A stretch of DNA of 64,000 nt from Thermobifida cellulosilytica TB100 (GTDB lineage Bacteria > Actinomycetota > Actinomycetes > Streptosporangiales > Streptosporangiaceae). Shown here piece after piece: positions 1-8,016 of the stretch (within the stretch, counting starts at the first letter, position 1; the number at the start of each line of letters is the position of its first letter). Made by a program: the position numbers and the translations under genes. The notes below the pieces were generated by a model. It ran no database searches. It was not told the DNA's origin and saw only the letters and a list, made by a program, of their open reading frames with translations. The stretch covers positions 151,527 through 215,526 of the forward strand of contig NZ_KQ950183.1 of the NCBI RefSeq assembly GCF_001517975.1, given 5' to 3'.

Positions 1-1496
1 CTCGTCCAGCAGCAGCAGGCGGGGCGGCGCAGCAGCGCCCGGGCGATCGCCACCCGCTGGCGCTCGCCGCCCGACAGCGCCGTCCCGCGGTGGCCGACCT
101 CGGTGTCCAGCCCGTCGGGCAGCCGCTCCACCAGGGAGGACAGCCGGGTCAGCGCCACCACCCGGCGCAGCTCCTCCTCGCCCGCGCCGGGGGCGGCGTA
201 GCAGAGGTTGTCCCGCAGGGTGCCCGCCATGATCGGCGCGTCCTGCTCCACGTAGCCGATCATGGAGCGCAGCCGCGCCAGCGGCAGGTCGCGCACGTCG
301 ACGCCGTCGACGGCGACCGTGCCCTCCGACGGCTCGTAGAACCGCTCGACCAGCGAGAACAGGGTGGTCTTGCCCGCTCCGGACGGGCCGACCAGCGCGG
401 TCAGCCCTCCGGCGGGCACCTCCAGCGTCACGTCCCGCAGCACCGGCGGCCCCTCGCGGTAGCGGAACGTCACCCCGGTGAAGGACACCGAGGCGGGCCG
501 TTCGGGCAGGCCCGCCCGGTGGGCCGGGCCGCTCCGCTCCACCGGAAGCCGCTCCACCTCCTCGATGCGGCGCATCGCGGCCAGCCCGCTCTGCACGCTG
601 CTGACCCCCTGCGCCAACTGCGCGACGAAACCGGTCAGCCGGATCAGGTAGAGCAGGAACGCGACCAGCCCGGAGACGTCGAGCGCGCCGGTGGCCACGC
701 GCGCGCCGCCCACGCCCAGCACCACCAGGAACGCCGCCTGGGAGGTCACCACCGCGGCGACGTCGGTCACCGCCGTCCACCCGGCGGCGCGCACCCCCTC
801 GCGCCGGGCGCGGCGCACCGCCCTGCGCGCCGAGGCGGTCTCGCGCTGCTCGGCTCCGCTGGCCTTGACCGTGCGGAACGCCCCCAGGGAGCGCTCCAGG
901 AGCGCGCCGACCTCGCCCACCGCGCGCTGGGACCGCTCGCTGGCCCTCCTGATCGGCGGCATCAGCAGGGCCGAGCCCGCGCCGATCACCCCGATCACCG
1001 CCAGGCACACCAGCAGCAGCGGCAGGTCGATCCACGCCATCAGCACGACCGAGCCGACCGCCACCAGCAGCGCGCTCGCGGAGTCCACCAGCGCCTGCCC
1101 GGCCGCCGAACGGATGTGGGTGGTGTCGGAGGTGACCCGGGAGAGCAGGTCGCCGGGCCGCAGCCGGTCCAGCTCGGGCACGCGCAGCAGCAGGATGTGG
1201 GAGACCAGGCGCTCGCGCGCCGCCGCGACCATGCTCTCGGCGGTGCGCTGCAACACGTAGGAGCTCATCCCGGCGACCAGTGCGCCGCCCACCACCAGCA
1301 CGGTGAGCAGCGCCAGCAGCCGGCCCAGCGGGCCGTCCGCGGCGAGCGCGTCGACCACGGCCATGGCCACCAGGGGTTCGGCGAGGGTGCCGACGCCGCC
1401 GAGCAGGCCCAGCAGCGCGCCGTAGCAGACGGCCCGGCGGTGCGGCCACAGGTGCGCGGCCAGCAGGCGCAGCGATCGGGGGGCGGACAGGCGCAC
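1..1496 (-). CDS. Lasso peptide ABC exporter (D protein), 3' end outside window, apparent frameshift
   Basis: This is a fused permease-ATPase half-transporter of the ABC exporter type, likely exporting the mature lasso peptide and conferring self-immunity. I read it by hand because the frame is open only in part. An N-terminal membrane region of about 300 residues is followed by a nucleotide-binding domain with Walker A (GPSGAGKTT), a Q-loop glutamine and the signature LSGGERQRVAIARALL. The GTG start at 1496 lies 7 bases after the stop of the peptidase gene; an in-frame stop at 1518-1520 leaves no earlier start. Near positions 21-24 the frame breaks: the Walker B residues LLLLDE are encoded at 1-18, but one base out of frame after the arginine-arginine-proline stretch. 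This is either a real disruption or a base-call error in a C run. The last lasso gene, co-directional with the others. Confidence 0.85.
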   Translation of the reverse strand, partial: MRLSAPRSLRLLAAHLWPHRRAVCYGALLGLLGGVGTLAEPLVAMAVVDALAADGPLGRLLALLTVLVVGGALVAGMSSYVLQRTAESMVAAARERLVSHILLLRVPELDRLRPGDLLSRVTSDTTHIRSAAGQALVDSASALLVAVGSVVLMAWIDLPLLLVCLAVIGVIGAGSALLMPPIRRASERSQRAVGEVGALLERSLGAFRTVKASGAEQRETASARRAVRRARREGVRAAGWTAVTDVAAVVTSQAAFLVVLGVGGARVATGALDVSGLVAFLLYLIRLTGFVAQLAQGVSSVQSGLAAMRRIEEVERLPVERSGPAHRAGLPERPASVSFTGVTFRYREGPPVLRDVTLEVPAGGLTALVGPSGAGKTTLFSLVERFYEPSEGTVAVDGVDVRDLPLARLRSMIGYVEQDAPIMAGTLRDNLCYAAPGAGEEELRRVVALTRLSSLVERLPDGLDTEVGHRGTALSGGERQRVAIARALLRRPACCCWT

Positions 1497-1503
1497 GGCG
1501 GGG

Positions 1504-1920
1504 TCAGTCGACGGTGATCAGGCGGCTGAAGTAGTCGTAGTCGACGCCCTCCTCGACCAGGCGCCCCTCGGCCTCCACCCAGGCGTGCCCGGCGAACGGC
1601 GGACGCCGGGGCACCCCCACGCACCACGTGGCCCAGGTGCCGCGCATCCGGCACAGCAGCGCCACCGCCAGGGACCGTTGCAGGCACGCCTCCAGGCCGG
1701 CGCAGCGCAGGCTGACCGCCAGCACCGCGTCGCGGGCCGCCTTGGCCTCCGGGTAGGTCGCGGGGCGCACCGTGCCCCGCAGCCGCCGCAGGGTGGCGCG
1801 GATGCGCTCGGGGGAGCGGCGGGCCAGCAGCCGGGCCAGCCCCACCGCGCAGCGCGCCGCCCACCGCTGTCCCAGGGAGAGCCGCACGTCGCTGCGTTGC
1901 AGCACCACGTACTCGCTCAC
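1504..1920 (-). CDS. Lasso peptide leader peptidase (B2, transglutaminase-like)
   Basis: This 138-residue protein fits the lasso B2 family: cysteine proteases of transglutaminase fold that remove the leader peptide before ring closure. The catalytic cysteine is Cys79 in GLEACLQRS and the histidine is His112 in FAGHAWVEAEG; the spacing and the HAWVE motif are typical of the family. The third catalytic residue cannot be assigned with certainty; acidic residues follow at 116, 118 and 127. The GTG start overlaps the stop of B1 by four bases (GTGA), which implies translational coupling. In split systems like this one, B2 depends on B1 to present the leader. Length is normal for a discrete B2. Confidence 0.93.
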   Translation of the reverse strand: MSEYVVLQRSDVRLSLGQRWAARCAVGLARLLARRSPERIRATLRRLRGTVRPATYPEAKAARDAVLAVSLRCAGLEACLQRSLAVALLCRMRGTWATWCVGVPRRPPFAGHAWVEAEGRLVEEGVDYDYFSRLITVD

Positions 1921-2189
1921 CGCGTCACCATCCCGCTCTCCAGCATGCCGGCGACGAGCTCGGCCACGTCGCGTTCGGCGTCCGCGGAGGTGACTTCGTA
2001 CTCGCTGACCAGGAACCGGACGACCTCGTCGGGCGAGTGCCCGTCGAGCAGCCGCTGGACGATCTGCGCCGCGGTGTCGTTGAGCTGCCAGTACTCGCCG
2101 TTGCGGCCGTCCAGCAGCACCAGGCCGTAGTCGGTCTCGGCCATCGAGACGTCCGGCCGCAGCCGGAACTCAGCTCCTGTTGTCTCCAC
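1917..2189 (-). CDS. Lasso peptide leader-binding protein (B1, PqqD-like RRE)
   Basis: This 90-residue protein is a PqqD-type RiPP recognition element. It should bind the precursor leader and hand it to the B2 peptidase and the cyclase. The fold signature is a winged-helix pattern with the stretch LDGRNGEYWQLNDTAA around residues 27-42, which matches the PqqD consensus for a Gly-x-x-x-x-Leu-Asn turn, followed by helices rich in Asp and Glu. The GTG start at 2189 has an AGGGAG ribosome site seven bases upstream and lies inside the end of the cyclase gene (20-base overlap). Its cognate leader residues are probably Tyr11, Pro14 and Ile16 of the precursor, by analogy to characterised systems. Confidence 0.93.
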   Translation of the reverse strand: METTGAEFRLRPDVSMAETDYGLVLLDGRNGEYWQLNDTAAQIVQRLLDGHSPDEVVRFLVSEYEVTSADAERDVAELVAGMLESGMVTR

Positions 2190-4002
2190 CGTTTGCTCCC
2201 TGTAGGACGCGTTCGCGGGAACGCAGCCACAACTCGACGGTGAGGGTCAGTTCCATCCCCCAGTCCGGTCCGCGGTGCGAGTACGGCTGCATGAGCCGCT
2301 CCACCAGCGGCTCCGGATCGACCAGGCCCAGTTCGGCCAGTCGTGACTCCCGCCATATCTGGACGAGCCGGTCGCGCTGCCGGGCGAAGCCCTCCGCGGC
2401 GAGCGTGGTCCCGTCGGTCTTGGACCGGCGTTGCAGGAACTCCTCCGGGAGCACCCCGGCCATGGCCGCCTTCATGAGGGGTTTGAACTCGAACGGGGTC
2501 GTCCGGCCCTCGTGGCGCACCCGCAGGCAGGCCTCCATGACGCGGTCGTCGAGGAAGGGCGACTCCGCGCTGGGCAGGCCGATCCCGCCGACCTGGTGGA
2601 TCAGCCGCAGGTCCCGGCCCGCGGAGCGGATCGAGGCCAGGTCGGCGTGCCTGCCCCGGGTGGGGGCCAGCGGCTCCAGGGACTCCGCCGCCGCGTCGAA
2701 GCGGGCCAGCACGCGCTCCCGGGCCTCGGCGGTCAGCCACGGGCCGCAGTGGGGCAGCACGTCCCAGCCGAAGTCGGCGTTGCGGGGCTCCTCCCCGGTG
2801 GCCACGCAGCGCCGGGTGGCGGCGAACCAGGCGCGCAGGTCGCGGCGGTCGGCGAGGGAGGCGACGGTCGTCGCCAGGGACAGGCCGAGCAGCAGGCGGT
2901 GGCCGCGCACCAGCGGCAGCGCGGTCAGCGGTCGGCTGCGCAGCAGGTCGTGGTAGAGGGAGGGGGTGCCGCTCAGCATCTGGTCGCCGCCCAGGCCGTC
3001 CATGTGCAGGCGGGAGCCGTGCTCCTGGGCCATCCGCAGCCTGCTCAGCACGCGCGGGGCGCTCATCACGGCCACCGACGGCTCGTCCAGCAGGGGCAGC
3101 TCCCCGTCCAGTCCGGCGTAGAAGCCGGGCAGGTCGTGGGAGGAGAACACCACGTGCTCCACCGACGGGAAGGAGCGCCGGGCGATCCGCGCCCAGCGCA
3201 GGTCGTCGTCGGTGTCCAGGTCGCTGTGGAGGGTCAGGGCGACGACCTTCGCCGAGCCGCGGGAGGCCAGCGCGCACAGCGGGGTGGAGTCCAGGCCGCC
3301 GGACAGGTCGGCGCTGACCACTCCGCCGCCGCGGGTGCGCGCGTCCACCGCCTCGGCCAGGGCCTCGCGCAGCAGGGGAGCCCCGGCGGCCACGTCCAGC
3401 TCGGCCTCGGGGGGACGCCACCACCGGACCACCCGGTGGCCGCCGCCGTGCAGGTCGAGGTCGAGGTAGTGCCCAGCGGGGACCGGTTCGACGCCGGGCC
3501 ACACGGACGCCTCGTTGAGCGGGTACGGCAGGCCGTGGAACATCCGCAGCGCGAGGACGTCCGGGGCGGGGGAGACCCCCAGCAGGTCGGCCAGGACGTC
3601 GGAGCGGTCCGCGGCGATCCGGGCCGCACCGACGGCGGCGTGGAAGACCCGGCGCAGCCCGGAGGCGCTGCCCTGCACGCGTATCCGGCCGCCCGCCACC
3701 GCGACGAGGTGGAAGCTGCCGGGCAGGGCGCGGGCGAGCCGGTCGAGCCCGGACACGTCGTCGAGCCGGTCGAGCTCGGCACGCAGCCGGTCCGGGCTCG
3801 CAGCACAGCGTCCGATCACGGCGAGACGCCGCTGCCCCGACTCGACCAGCAGGAACTGGTCGTCCGGGAGCTCGCCCACGATCCAGGGCCGCCCCGAGGG
3901 GTGCGCGGCCCGCCGGTGGTGTTCCGGAAGGTGGTCGGCCGCACTCCCAAGAGCACCGACATCAGGGAGAACAGCGAAGTAGGGACTGGTGCGGCCGACC
4001 AC
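2170..4002 (-). CDS. Lasso cyclase (C protein, asparagine-synthetase-like)
   Basis: This 610-residue protein is an asparagine-synthetase B homologue acting as the lasso macrolactam synthetase. It should adenylate the side chain of core Glu9 and close the ring onto the amino group of core Trp1. The ATP-pyrophosphatase motif SGGLDS lies at residues 234-239. The N-terminal domain keeps the glutaminase fold region but lacks the catalytic Cys2 (the protein begins MVGR), as in other lasso cyclases that need no ammonia. The GTG start at 4002 has GGAGGG seven bases upstream. The gene follows the precursor after a 39-base gap and overlaps B1 by 20 bases. Confidence 0.95.
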   Translation of the reverse strand: MVGRTSPYFAVLPDVGALGSAADHLPEHHRRAAHPSGRPWIVGELPDDQFLLVESGQRRLAVIGRCAASPDRLRAELDRLDDVSGLDRLARALPGSFHLVAVAGGRIRVQGSASGLRRVFHAAVGAARIAADRSDVLADLLGVSPAPDVLALRMFHGLPYPLNEASVWPGVEPVPAGHYLDLDLHGGGHRVVRWWRPPEAELDVAAGAPLLREALAEAVDARTRGGGVVSADLSGGLDSTPLCALASRGSAKVVALTLHSDLDTDDDLRWARIARRSFPSVEHVVFSSHDLPGFYAGLDGELPLLDEPSVAVMSAPRVLSRLRMAQEHGSRLHMDGLGGDQMLSGTPSLYHDLLRSRPLTALPLVRGHRLLLGLSLATTVASLADRRDLRAWFAATRRCVATGEEPRNADFGWDVLPHCGPWLTAEARERVLARFDAAAESLEPLAPTRGRHADLASIRSAGRDLRLIHQVGGIGLPSAESPFLDDRVMEACLRVRHEGRTTPFEFKPLMKAAMAGVLPEEFLQRRSKTDGTTLAAEGFARQRDRLVQIWRESRLAELGLVDPEPLVERLMQPYSHRGPDWGMELTLTVELWLRSRERVLQGANGGDNRS

Positions 4003-4041
4003 GGACCCTCCGGTGAAGACAGTGACGGTGTGGGACGGGGA

Positions 4042-4179
4042 TTACAGGTAGCGCGGGAAGATGAGGTAGATCTCCAGGCCCCATTTCCCCTGAATCCAGC
4101 CCGTGGACTCCTTGAAACCGCCCGCCTTGGCGATCTGCGGCCGGGTGTACTTCTTGCGCTGGGTCTTCTTTTCCTGCAT
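4042..4179 (-). CDS. Lasso peptide precursor (A), fusilassin-like core
   Basis: This 45-residue peptide has a leader of 27 residues and a predicted core of 18 residues, WIQGKWGLEIYLIFPRYL. The leader shows the lasso signature Y-x2-P-x-(L/I)-x3-G-x5-T-x: Tyr11, Pro14, Ile16, Gly20 and Thr26, with Thr at the conserved -2 position. The core has an acidic residue (Glu) at position 9, giving a nine-residue Trp1-Glu9 macrolactam and a nine-residue tail. The known fusilassin core is WYTAEWGLELIFVFPRFI; 8 of 18 positions are identical, including W1, WGLE at 6-9 and FPR at 14-16. The ATG at 4179 has a purine-rich AGAAGAGGGA site just upstream; a longer in-frame reading to 4275 has no such site and would add a non-leader-like extension. 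Confidence 0.95.
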   Translation of the reverse strand: MQEKKTQRKKYTRPQIAKAGGFKESTGWIQGKWGLEIYLIFPRYL

Positions 4180-4246
4180 CGTTCCCTCTTCTCGGAATCG
4201 AGGTATACGGATGAGCGCGCTGCGTAACTGCCTGCAGGTAGCACAA

Positions 4247-4275
4247 AGGCTAGGGGATTCTGTGACACATGGCAA
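4247..4275 (-). promoter_or_regulatory. Promoter of the lasso operon
   Basis: On the minus strand, TTGCCA (4275-4270) is followed after exactly 17 bases by TAGCCT (4252-4247), a good housekeeping-type promoter. Transcription should start near 4240, leaving a 5' leader of about 60 bases before the precursor ATG. The 17-base spacer contains the palindrome TGTGACACA (plus strand 4261-4269), which is well placed for a repressor. Confidence 0.55.
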
Positions 4276-4864
4276 CAGGTGAGGTCAGAAAGGATTGGTA
4301 TGACCAAACTTGACATAAATGAAGAAGGGAATCTGCTGTGCAGAAACGTTCAGAAATTGTGTTTCCGCTGGTGGAGGGCTGTCCCGGGGAAGGGGTCCGG
4401 CGGGGTGTCGGCCCCGGCGCGCCGCCGCGCCGGAGGGCTACGGTGGTCGGAGGAGTGCCGCGCCGGCTCCGGTCGCCGCCCGCCGCTGCGGCGCGGCCGA
4501 GGGGGCGGCGGGAGGGGCCCGGAAGCGGCCGCGACGCCGTCCGGAACGCGGGACAAAGGCCGTGTCGATGCGGGGAAGAAGGAATTTCGGACAAAAAGGG
4601 CAACCCCGGTTGTCCGCCCTGGGAATAGGTCGTCCGGCATTTGGGCGACGGGGCCGAAAAGAGGACCGCGGACCCTGGAGAACCGCGGCTCGGCTGAGCG
4701 GTAAGGCGGCCGGAAATCCCTTCGTCCGGGCGGGGCCGGGCTTTTGGCGCGCGGTGCGATTTCCTTGCGGGTGCGGCTCCGCCGCCCCGCGCCGCGGCGG
4801 CGGGGCCTCCGGGCAGGAGATACCCTCGGGGCGGAACGACCGAGAGGGGACGGGTGGGCCGGTC
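4276..4864. other. Gene-free GC-rich spacer
   Basis: I see no convincing gene here. Open frames exist in several registers on both strands, as expected from the extreme GC content, but they lack ribosome sites and their translations are low-complexity Arg/Pro/Gly. An isolated TTGACA at 4310-4315 on the plus strand has no -10 at the right distance. The stretch separates the lasso cluster from the following genes. Confidence 0.5.
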
Positions 4865-5392
4865 ATGGGGCGCAAACTCGCCGTGGGGGCGGTGGTCTTC
4901 GGCGGCATCACACTGCTCGGGCTGCCGCTGGGGGTGCTGTGGTGGCTGCTGGCGCCGCGTCCCGAGGCGACCGTCACCTCCCAAGGGCTCGCCCGCTACC
5001 CGCTCTCCCAGAGCTGGTTCGCCGTCGACGGCTGGTACTCGGTCGTGATGCTGGCCGCCGGACTGGCCGTCGGCTACACCTGCTACCTCCTCCAGCAGCG
5101 GGCCTCCCAGCGCCACGGGCTGGACCTGCGGCTGCCCGCCCTGATCGGGGTCGTCACCGGGACCCTGGCGGGCTCCTGCGTCGCCTGGGGCGTGGGCGCG
5201 GGACTCGACCTGCGCGCCGCCGACGCCGCCCTGCTGCTGGCCCGCCCCGGCGACGTCGTCCGCACCGGGCTGACCCTGCGCTCCTACAGCGCGCTGCTGC
5301 TGTGGTCCTTCAGCGCGGTCCTGCAATACGGGCTGTTCGAGGCCCTCACCCTGTGGCAGGAGGAGCGGGCCGACCCCGGCGACGGCTCCTGA
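4865..5392 (+). CDS. Small integral membrane protein of unknown function
   Basis: The 175-residue translation has four hydrophobic segments, at about residues 5-28, 56-77, 90-115 and 140-165, and a charged C-terminus. I do not recognise the family with confidence; it resembles uncharacterised actinobacterial four-helix membrane proteins (DUF2567-like). I chose the ATG at 4865, preceded by GAGAGGGGA; the much longer open frame reaching back to 4319 is composition-driven. It stands alone between the lasso cluster and a convergent PadR regulator gene. Confidence 0.65.
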   Translation: MGRKLAVGAVVFGGITLLGLPLGVLWWLLAPRPEATVTSQGLARYPLSQSWFAVDGWYSVVMLAAGLAVGYTCYLLQQRASQRHGLDLRLPALIGVVTGTLAGSCVAWGVGAGLDLRAADAALLLARPGDVVRTGLTLRSYSALLLWSFSAVLQYGLFEALTLWQEERADPGDGS

Positions 5393-5446
5393 GCCGCCGC
5401 GGCCGCCGAGGGGAGGGCCCGCTCCGGGGAGGACCGGGCCGCCCGG

Positions 5447-6151
5447 TCAGTCGTCCCCCTCGTCGTCCTCGGCGAGGATGCGGTACACGCCCTGGCGCGC
5501 CTCGACCAGCAGCCGCTTGGCCCGCTCCACCTGGTCGGCGGTGCCCACCTGGGAGACCTGGGCCGCGGCGGCGGCCAGTTGGGCGGCCAGTTGGGCGAGC
5601 TCGGCGTGCGGGGCGTGCGCCTCCTCGTACTCCCGGGCCGCGCTCTCCCAGGGCGGGGTCAGCTCCTCGGCGTGCTCGGCGACGTAGGCCTGCCCCTCCT
5701 CGGTCAGCCGGTAGGGGCGGCGCCGCCCCCCCTCGCCGTCGGCGGCGGTGACCAGGCCCTCGTCCTCCAACTGTTGCAGCACCGGGTAGACCGAGCCAGG
5801 GCTGGGCCGCCAGGCGCCGCCGCTGCGCTCCTGGCTCTCCTTGATGATCTCGTAGCCGCTCATCGGCCGCTCCGCCAGCAGCAGCAGGATCCCGGCGCGC
5901 ACGTCGCCGCGCCGGGCGCGCGGTCCGCGGCCGCCGAAGAAGCCGAACGGCCCGCCGGGGCCGCCGAACAGCGGTCCGCCGGGGTGGAGGCCCCAGGGGC
6001 CGTGCGGCGGCGGGAACGGCGGCCGGAACCCTCCGGGGCGGCGCGGACCGCGCGCGCTCGCCCGGTGCAGGAAGCGCCTCGGCCGGGGGAGGCGCCGGGC
6101 CCAGCCCGGTCCGCCGATCTTCCAGCCCAGGGGTATGAACGTGGTGGCCAT
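5447..6151 (-). CDS. PadR-family transcriptional regulator with Gly/Pro-rich N-terminus
   Basis: Residues about 80-165 form a PadR winged-helix DNA-binding domain: the stretches ILLLLAERPMSGYEII, PGSVYPVLQQLEDEGLV and RRPYRLTEEG are diagnostic. The C-terminal helix (about 175-225) would mediate dimerisation. The first 80 residues are unusual: an Arg/Gly/Pro/Phe-rich low-complexity region. An upstream RBS (GAGGAG) supports the ATG at 6151. PadR proteins commonly repress themselves and an exporter; here no transporter is adjacent, but a palindromic AT-rich element lies just upstream (6203-6218). Confidence 0.9.
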   Translation of the reverse strand: MATTFIPLGWKIGGPGWARRLPRPRRFLHRASARGPRRPGGFRPPFPPPHGPWGLHPGGPLFGGPGGPFGFFGGRGPRARRGDVRAGILLLLAERPMSGYEIIKESQERSGGAWRPSPGSVYPVLQQLEDEGLVTAADGEGGRRRPYRLTEEGQAYVAEHAEELTPPWESAAREYEEAHAPHAELAQLAAQLAAAAAQVSQVGTADQVERAKRLLVEARQGVYRILAEDDEGDD

Positions 6152-6202
6152 CGGGTCTCCTCGAGAGGTCGGCGACTACAACCGAACGATCGACAATTTA
6201 AC

Positions 6203-6218
6203 GATATATCGGATATCA
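6203..6218. promoter_or_regulatory. Candidate PadR operator
   Basis: An AT-rich island in otherwise GC-rich DNA contains the perfect 10-base palindrome CGATATATCG (6203-6212), immediately followed by GATATC (6213-6218). It lies about 50 bases upstream of the PadR start and between two genes facing the same way. Position and ATAT-rich symmetry suit autoregulation by PadR. Confidence 0.45.
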
Positions 6219-6277
6219 GTCGGCGACAATACCCCGAGTGCTGCTTCCACGACGCCGCGGCCCCGCGCCGCCGGGTT

Positions 6278-7411
6278 TCAGGGGCGGCCGGAGGAGGGTC
6301 CCCCGCGGTCCCGGCCGCCGTGCTGCGCGGCCGACGGCAGCGGCAGGCGCTCGGCGCGCGCCCACTCGCCGCACGACCCGTCCCAGCCGAAGTCCCCGCC
6401 CACCCCCCGGTCCGCGCAGCCGAACGAGCGCCCGCACGCCGCGGCGAAGGCGGCCAGCCGCACCAGCCGGGGCGGGGCCGCCGGCGGCGCTCCTCTTGCC
6501 CGCAGCCCGCGGAACCCCAGCAGCGCGGTCGCCCGCAGCAGCGCCCCGTCGCCGCCGCACGTCTCCAGCTCCGCGCGGGCCTCGGCCAGCAGGACGTCCC
6601 CGGCCGCCGAGCGCGGCCCCAGCCGCCCCCCGGTGCCCCGGTAGACCGCGTAGGCCGCGAACCACCCCGCGAACAGCGCGGTGGCGGCCAGCAGCTCCGC
6701 GGCGAACCTCCCGGCCACCGCGCTCACCGCCACCACCAGCGCCGCCGCCCCCACCGCCCCCGCAAGACCGCCGGCCGCACGGTAGGCCGCGTGCAGCAGG
6801 AAGGGGTAGCCCAGCAGCAGGACCAGCAGCAGCGGTGCGGGGGAGCGGTCCGCCGAGGCCGACGACACCGTCCACCCCACCGCGAACCCCGCGCCCAGTA
6901 CGCCCGTGACCCCCAGGGCCGCCTGGGAGAGCCACGCCGCCCGCCGCAGCGCCGTCACCCGGCGCAACCGGTCCGGGGCCAGGAACAGCCCCAGCCGGCG
7001 CAGCCGCCACAGCGTCGCGGTGACCGCGTCGCCGCACGCCGCCGTGGACGCCAGCCGGTCCACGGGCAGCGGTCGGTCGCTCACCAGGCGCGCGGCGAGC
7101 AGCCGCACGAACGGCGCGGCCGACAGCGGGGCGGGGGGCGCCTGCCGGGAGTCCGGGACGCGGGCGACCATGCCGGGGCCCCACGCCGTGATCCGTCCGG
7201 CGAGGAACAGCTCGGCCACCGCCACCTCCCCCATCCGCGTGCGGCCTCCGGCGAGCAGGGCCAGCGTGTAGGGGTCCAGGTCACCGGGGAGCACCGCGGG
7301 CCGCAGCGGACCGGCCGCGCGCACCCGCGAGTAACGGATCCGGGTCGCCGCATAGCAGAACGTGACGAGCAGGTAGAGCAGGGCCGTGCCCCACACCACC
7401 GCGGCGACCAT
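6278..7411 (-). CDS. TIGR04222-like membrane protein
   Basis: A 377-residue membrane protein. It begins with a hydrophobic helix (about 2-22), then a soluble region with the stretch LALLAGGRTRMGEVAVAELF near residues 50-70, which resembles the TIGR04222 signature where a GG-R motif precedes a short helical domain. Two central clusters of hydrophobic helices (about 155-240) follow. The C-terminal part holds several Cys, Gly, Asp and Trp residues (around 320-360), as in family members that end in Gly/Cys-rich tails. Function is unknown in all members. It is transcribed toward the PadR gene. Confidence 0.7.
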   Translation of the reverse strand: MVAAVVWGTALLYLLVTFCYAATRIRYSRVRAAGPLRPAVLPGDLDPYTLALLAGGRTRMGEVAVAELFLAGRITAWGPGMVARVPDSRQAPPAPLSAAPFVRLLAARLVSDRPLPVDRLASTAACGDAVTATLWRLRRLGLFLAPDRLRRVTALRRAAWLSQAALGVTGVLGAGFAVGWTVSSASADRSPAPLLLVLLLGYPFLLHAAYRAAGGLAGAVGAAALVVAVSAVAGRFAAELLAATALFAGWFAAYAVYRGTGGRLGPRSAAGDVLLAEARAELETCGGDGALLRATALLGFRGLRARGAPPAAPPRLVRLAAFAAACGRSFGCADRGVGGDFGWDGSCGEWARAERLPLPSAAQHGGRDRGGPSSGRP

Positions 7412-7507
7412 CGCGGACTCCTCGCCTGTGCTGTGTCAACGGGATATTGATCACACTAGGTCGGTTTTCCGCGACGGGAAAGAGCCTGCGCCGCCCCCGC
7501 CGGGGAC

Positions 7508-7987
7508 TCAGTCCACGGCACAGATCGGGGCGGTGTCGGCCCCGGTGAGCCGTACCAGGTCGGCGGGGTCCAGCTCCATCTGAAGACCGCGCCGGCCCGC
7601 CGACACGTACACGGTCTCGTGCTTCAGCGCCGAGGAGTCCACCACGGTCCGCAGTTTCCTGCGCTGCCCCAGCGGGCTGATGCCGCCGCGCACGTACCCG
7701 GTGGCCCGCTCGGCCCTGGCGGGGTCGGCCATCCGCGCCCGCTTGCCGCCCACGGCCGCCGCCAGCGCTTTGGGGTCGAGCCTGCCCGCCACCGGCACCA
7801 CGCCCACCGTCAGCGTGCCGTCGACCTCGGCGACCAGGGTCTTGAAGATCCGCTCGGGCGACACCCCCAGCGCCGCCGCGGCCTCCTTGCCGTAGGAGTC
7901 CGTTCCGGCGACCTCGTAGCTGTGCAGGGTGAACGCCACACCGCCGCGCTCGGCCGCGACCGTGGCCGGAGTTCCCTTACCGCTCAA
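7508..7987 (-). CDS. YbaK/EbsC-type aminoacyl-tRNA deacylase
   Basis: The 159-residue product matches the YbaK/ProX editing-domain family, which hydrolyses mischarged Cys-tRNA(Pro) and similar substrates. Family landmarks are the N-terminal stretch GVAFTLHSYEV, the lysine in RIFKTLVAEVDG, VVPVAGRLDPKALA and the C-terminal GGISPLGQRRKLRTVVD. I chose the TTG start at 7987 with GGGAAG nine bases upstream; the open frame extends further but upstream codons lie in the neighbouring gene and are not conserved in character. Length equals that of typical family members. Confidence 0.88.
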   Translation of the reverse strand: MSGKGTPATVAAERGGVAFTLHSYEVAGTDSYGKEAAAALGVSPERIFKTLVAEVDGTLTVGVVPVAGRLDPKALAAAVGGKRARMADPARAERATGYVRGGISPLGQRRKLRTVVDSSALKHETVYVSAGRRGLQMELDPADLVRLTGADTAPICAVD

Positions 7988-8016
7988 CGCTGCTCGCTTC
8001 CCGTGACGTGGACCGG

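Noticed and set aside
4319-4864. Upstream extension of the membrane protein starting at 4865
   Set aside because: The added 180 residues are Arg/Gly-rich without hydrophobic or conserved character, and the ATG at 4865 has a ribosome-site-like sequence.
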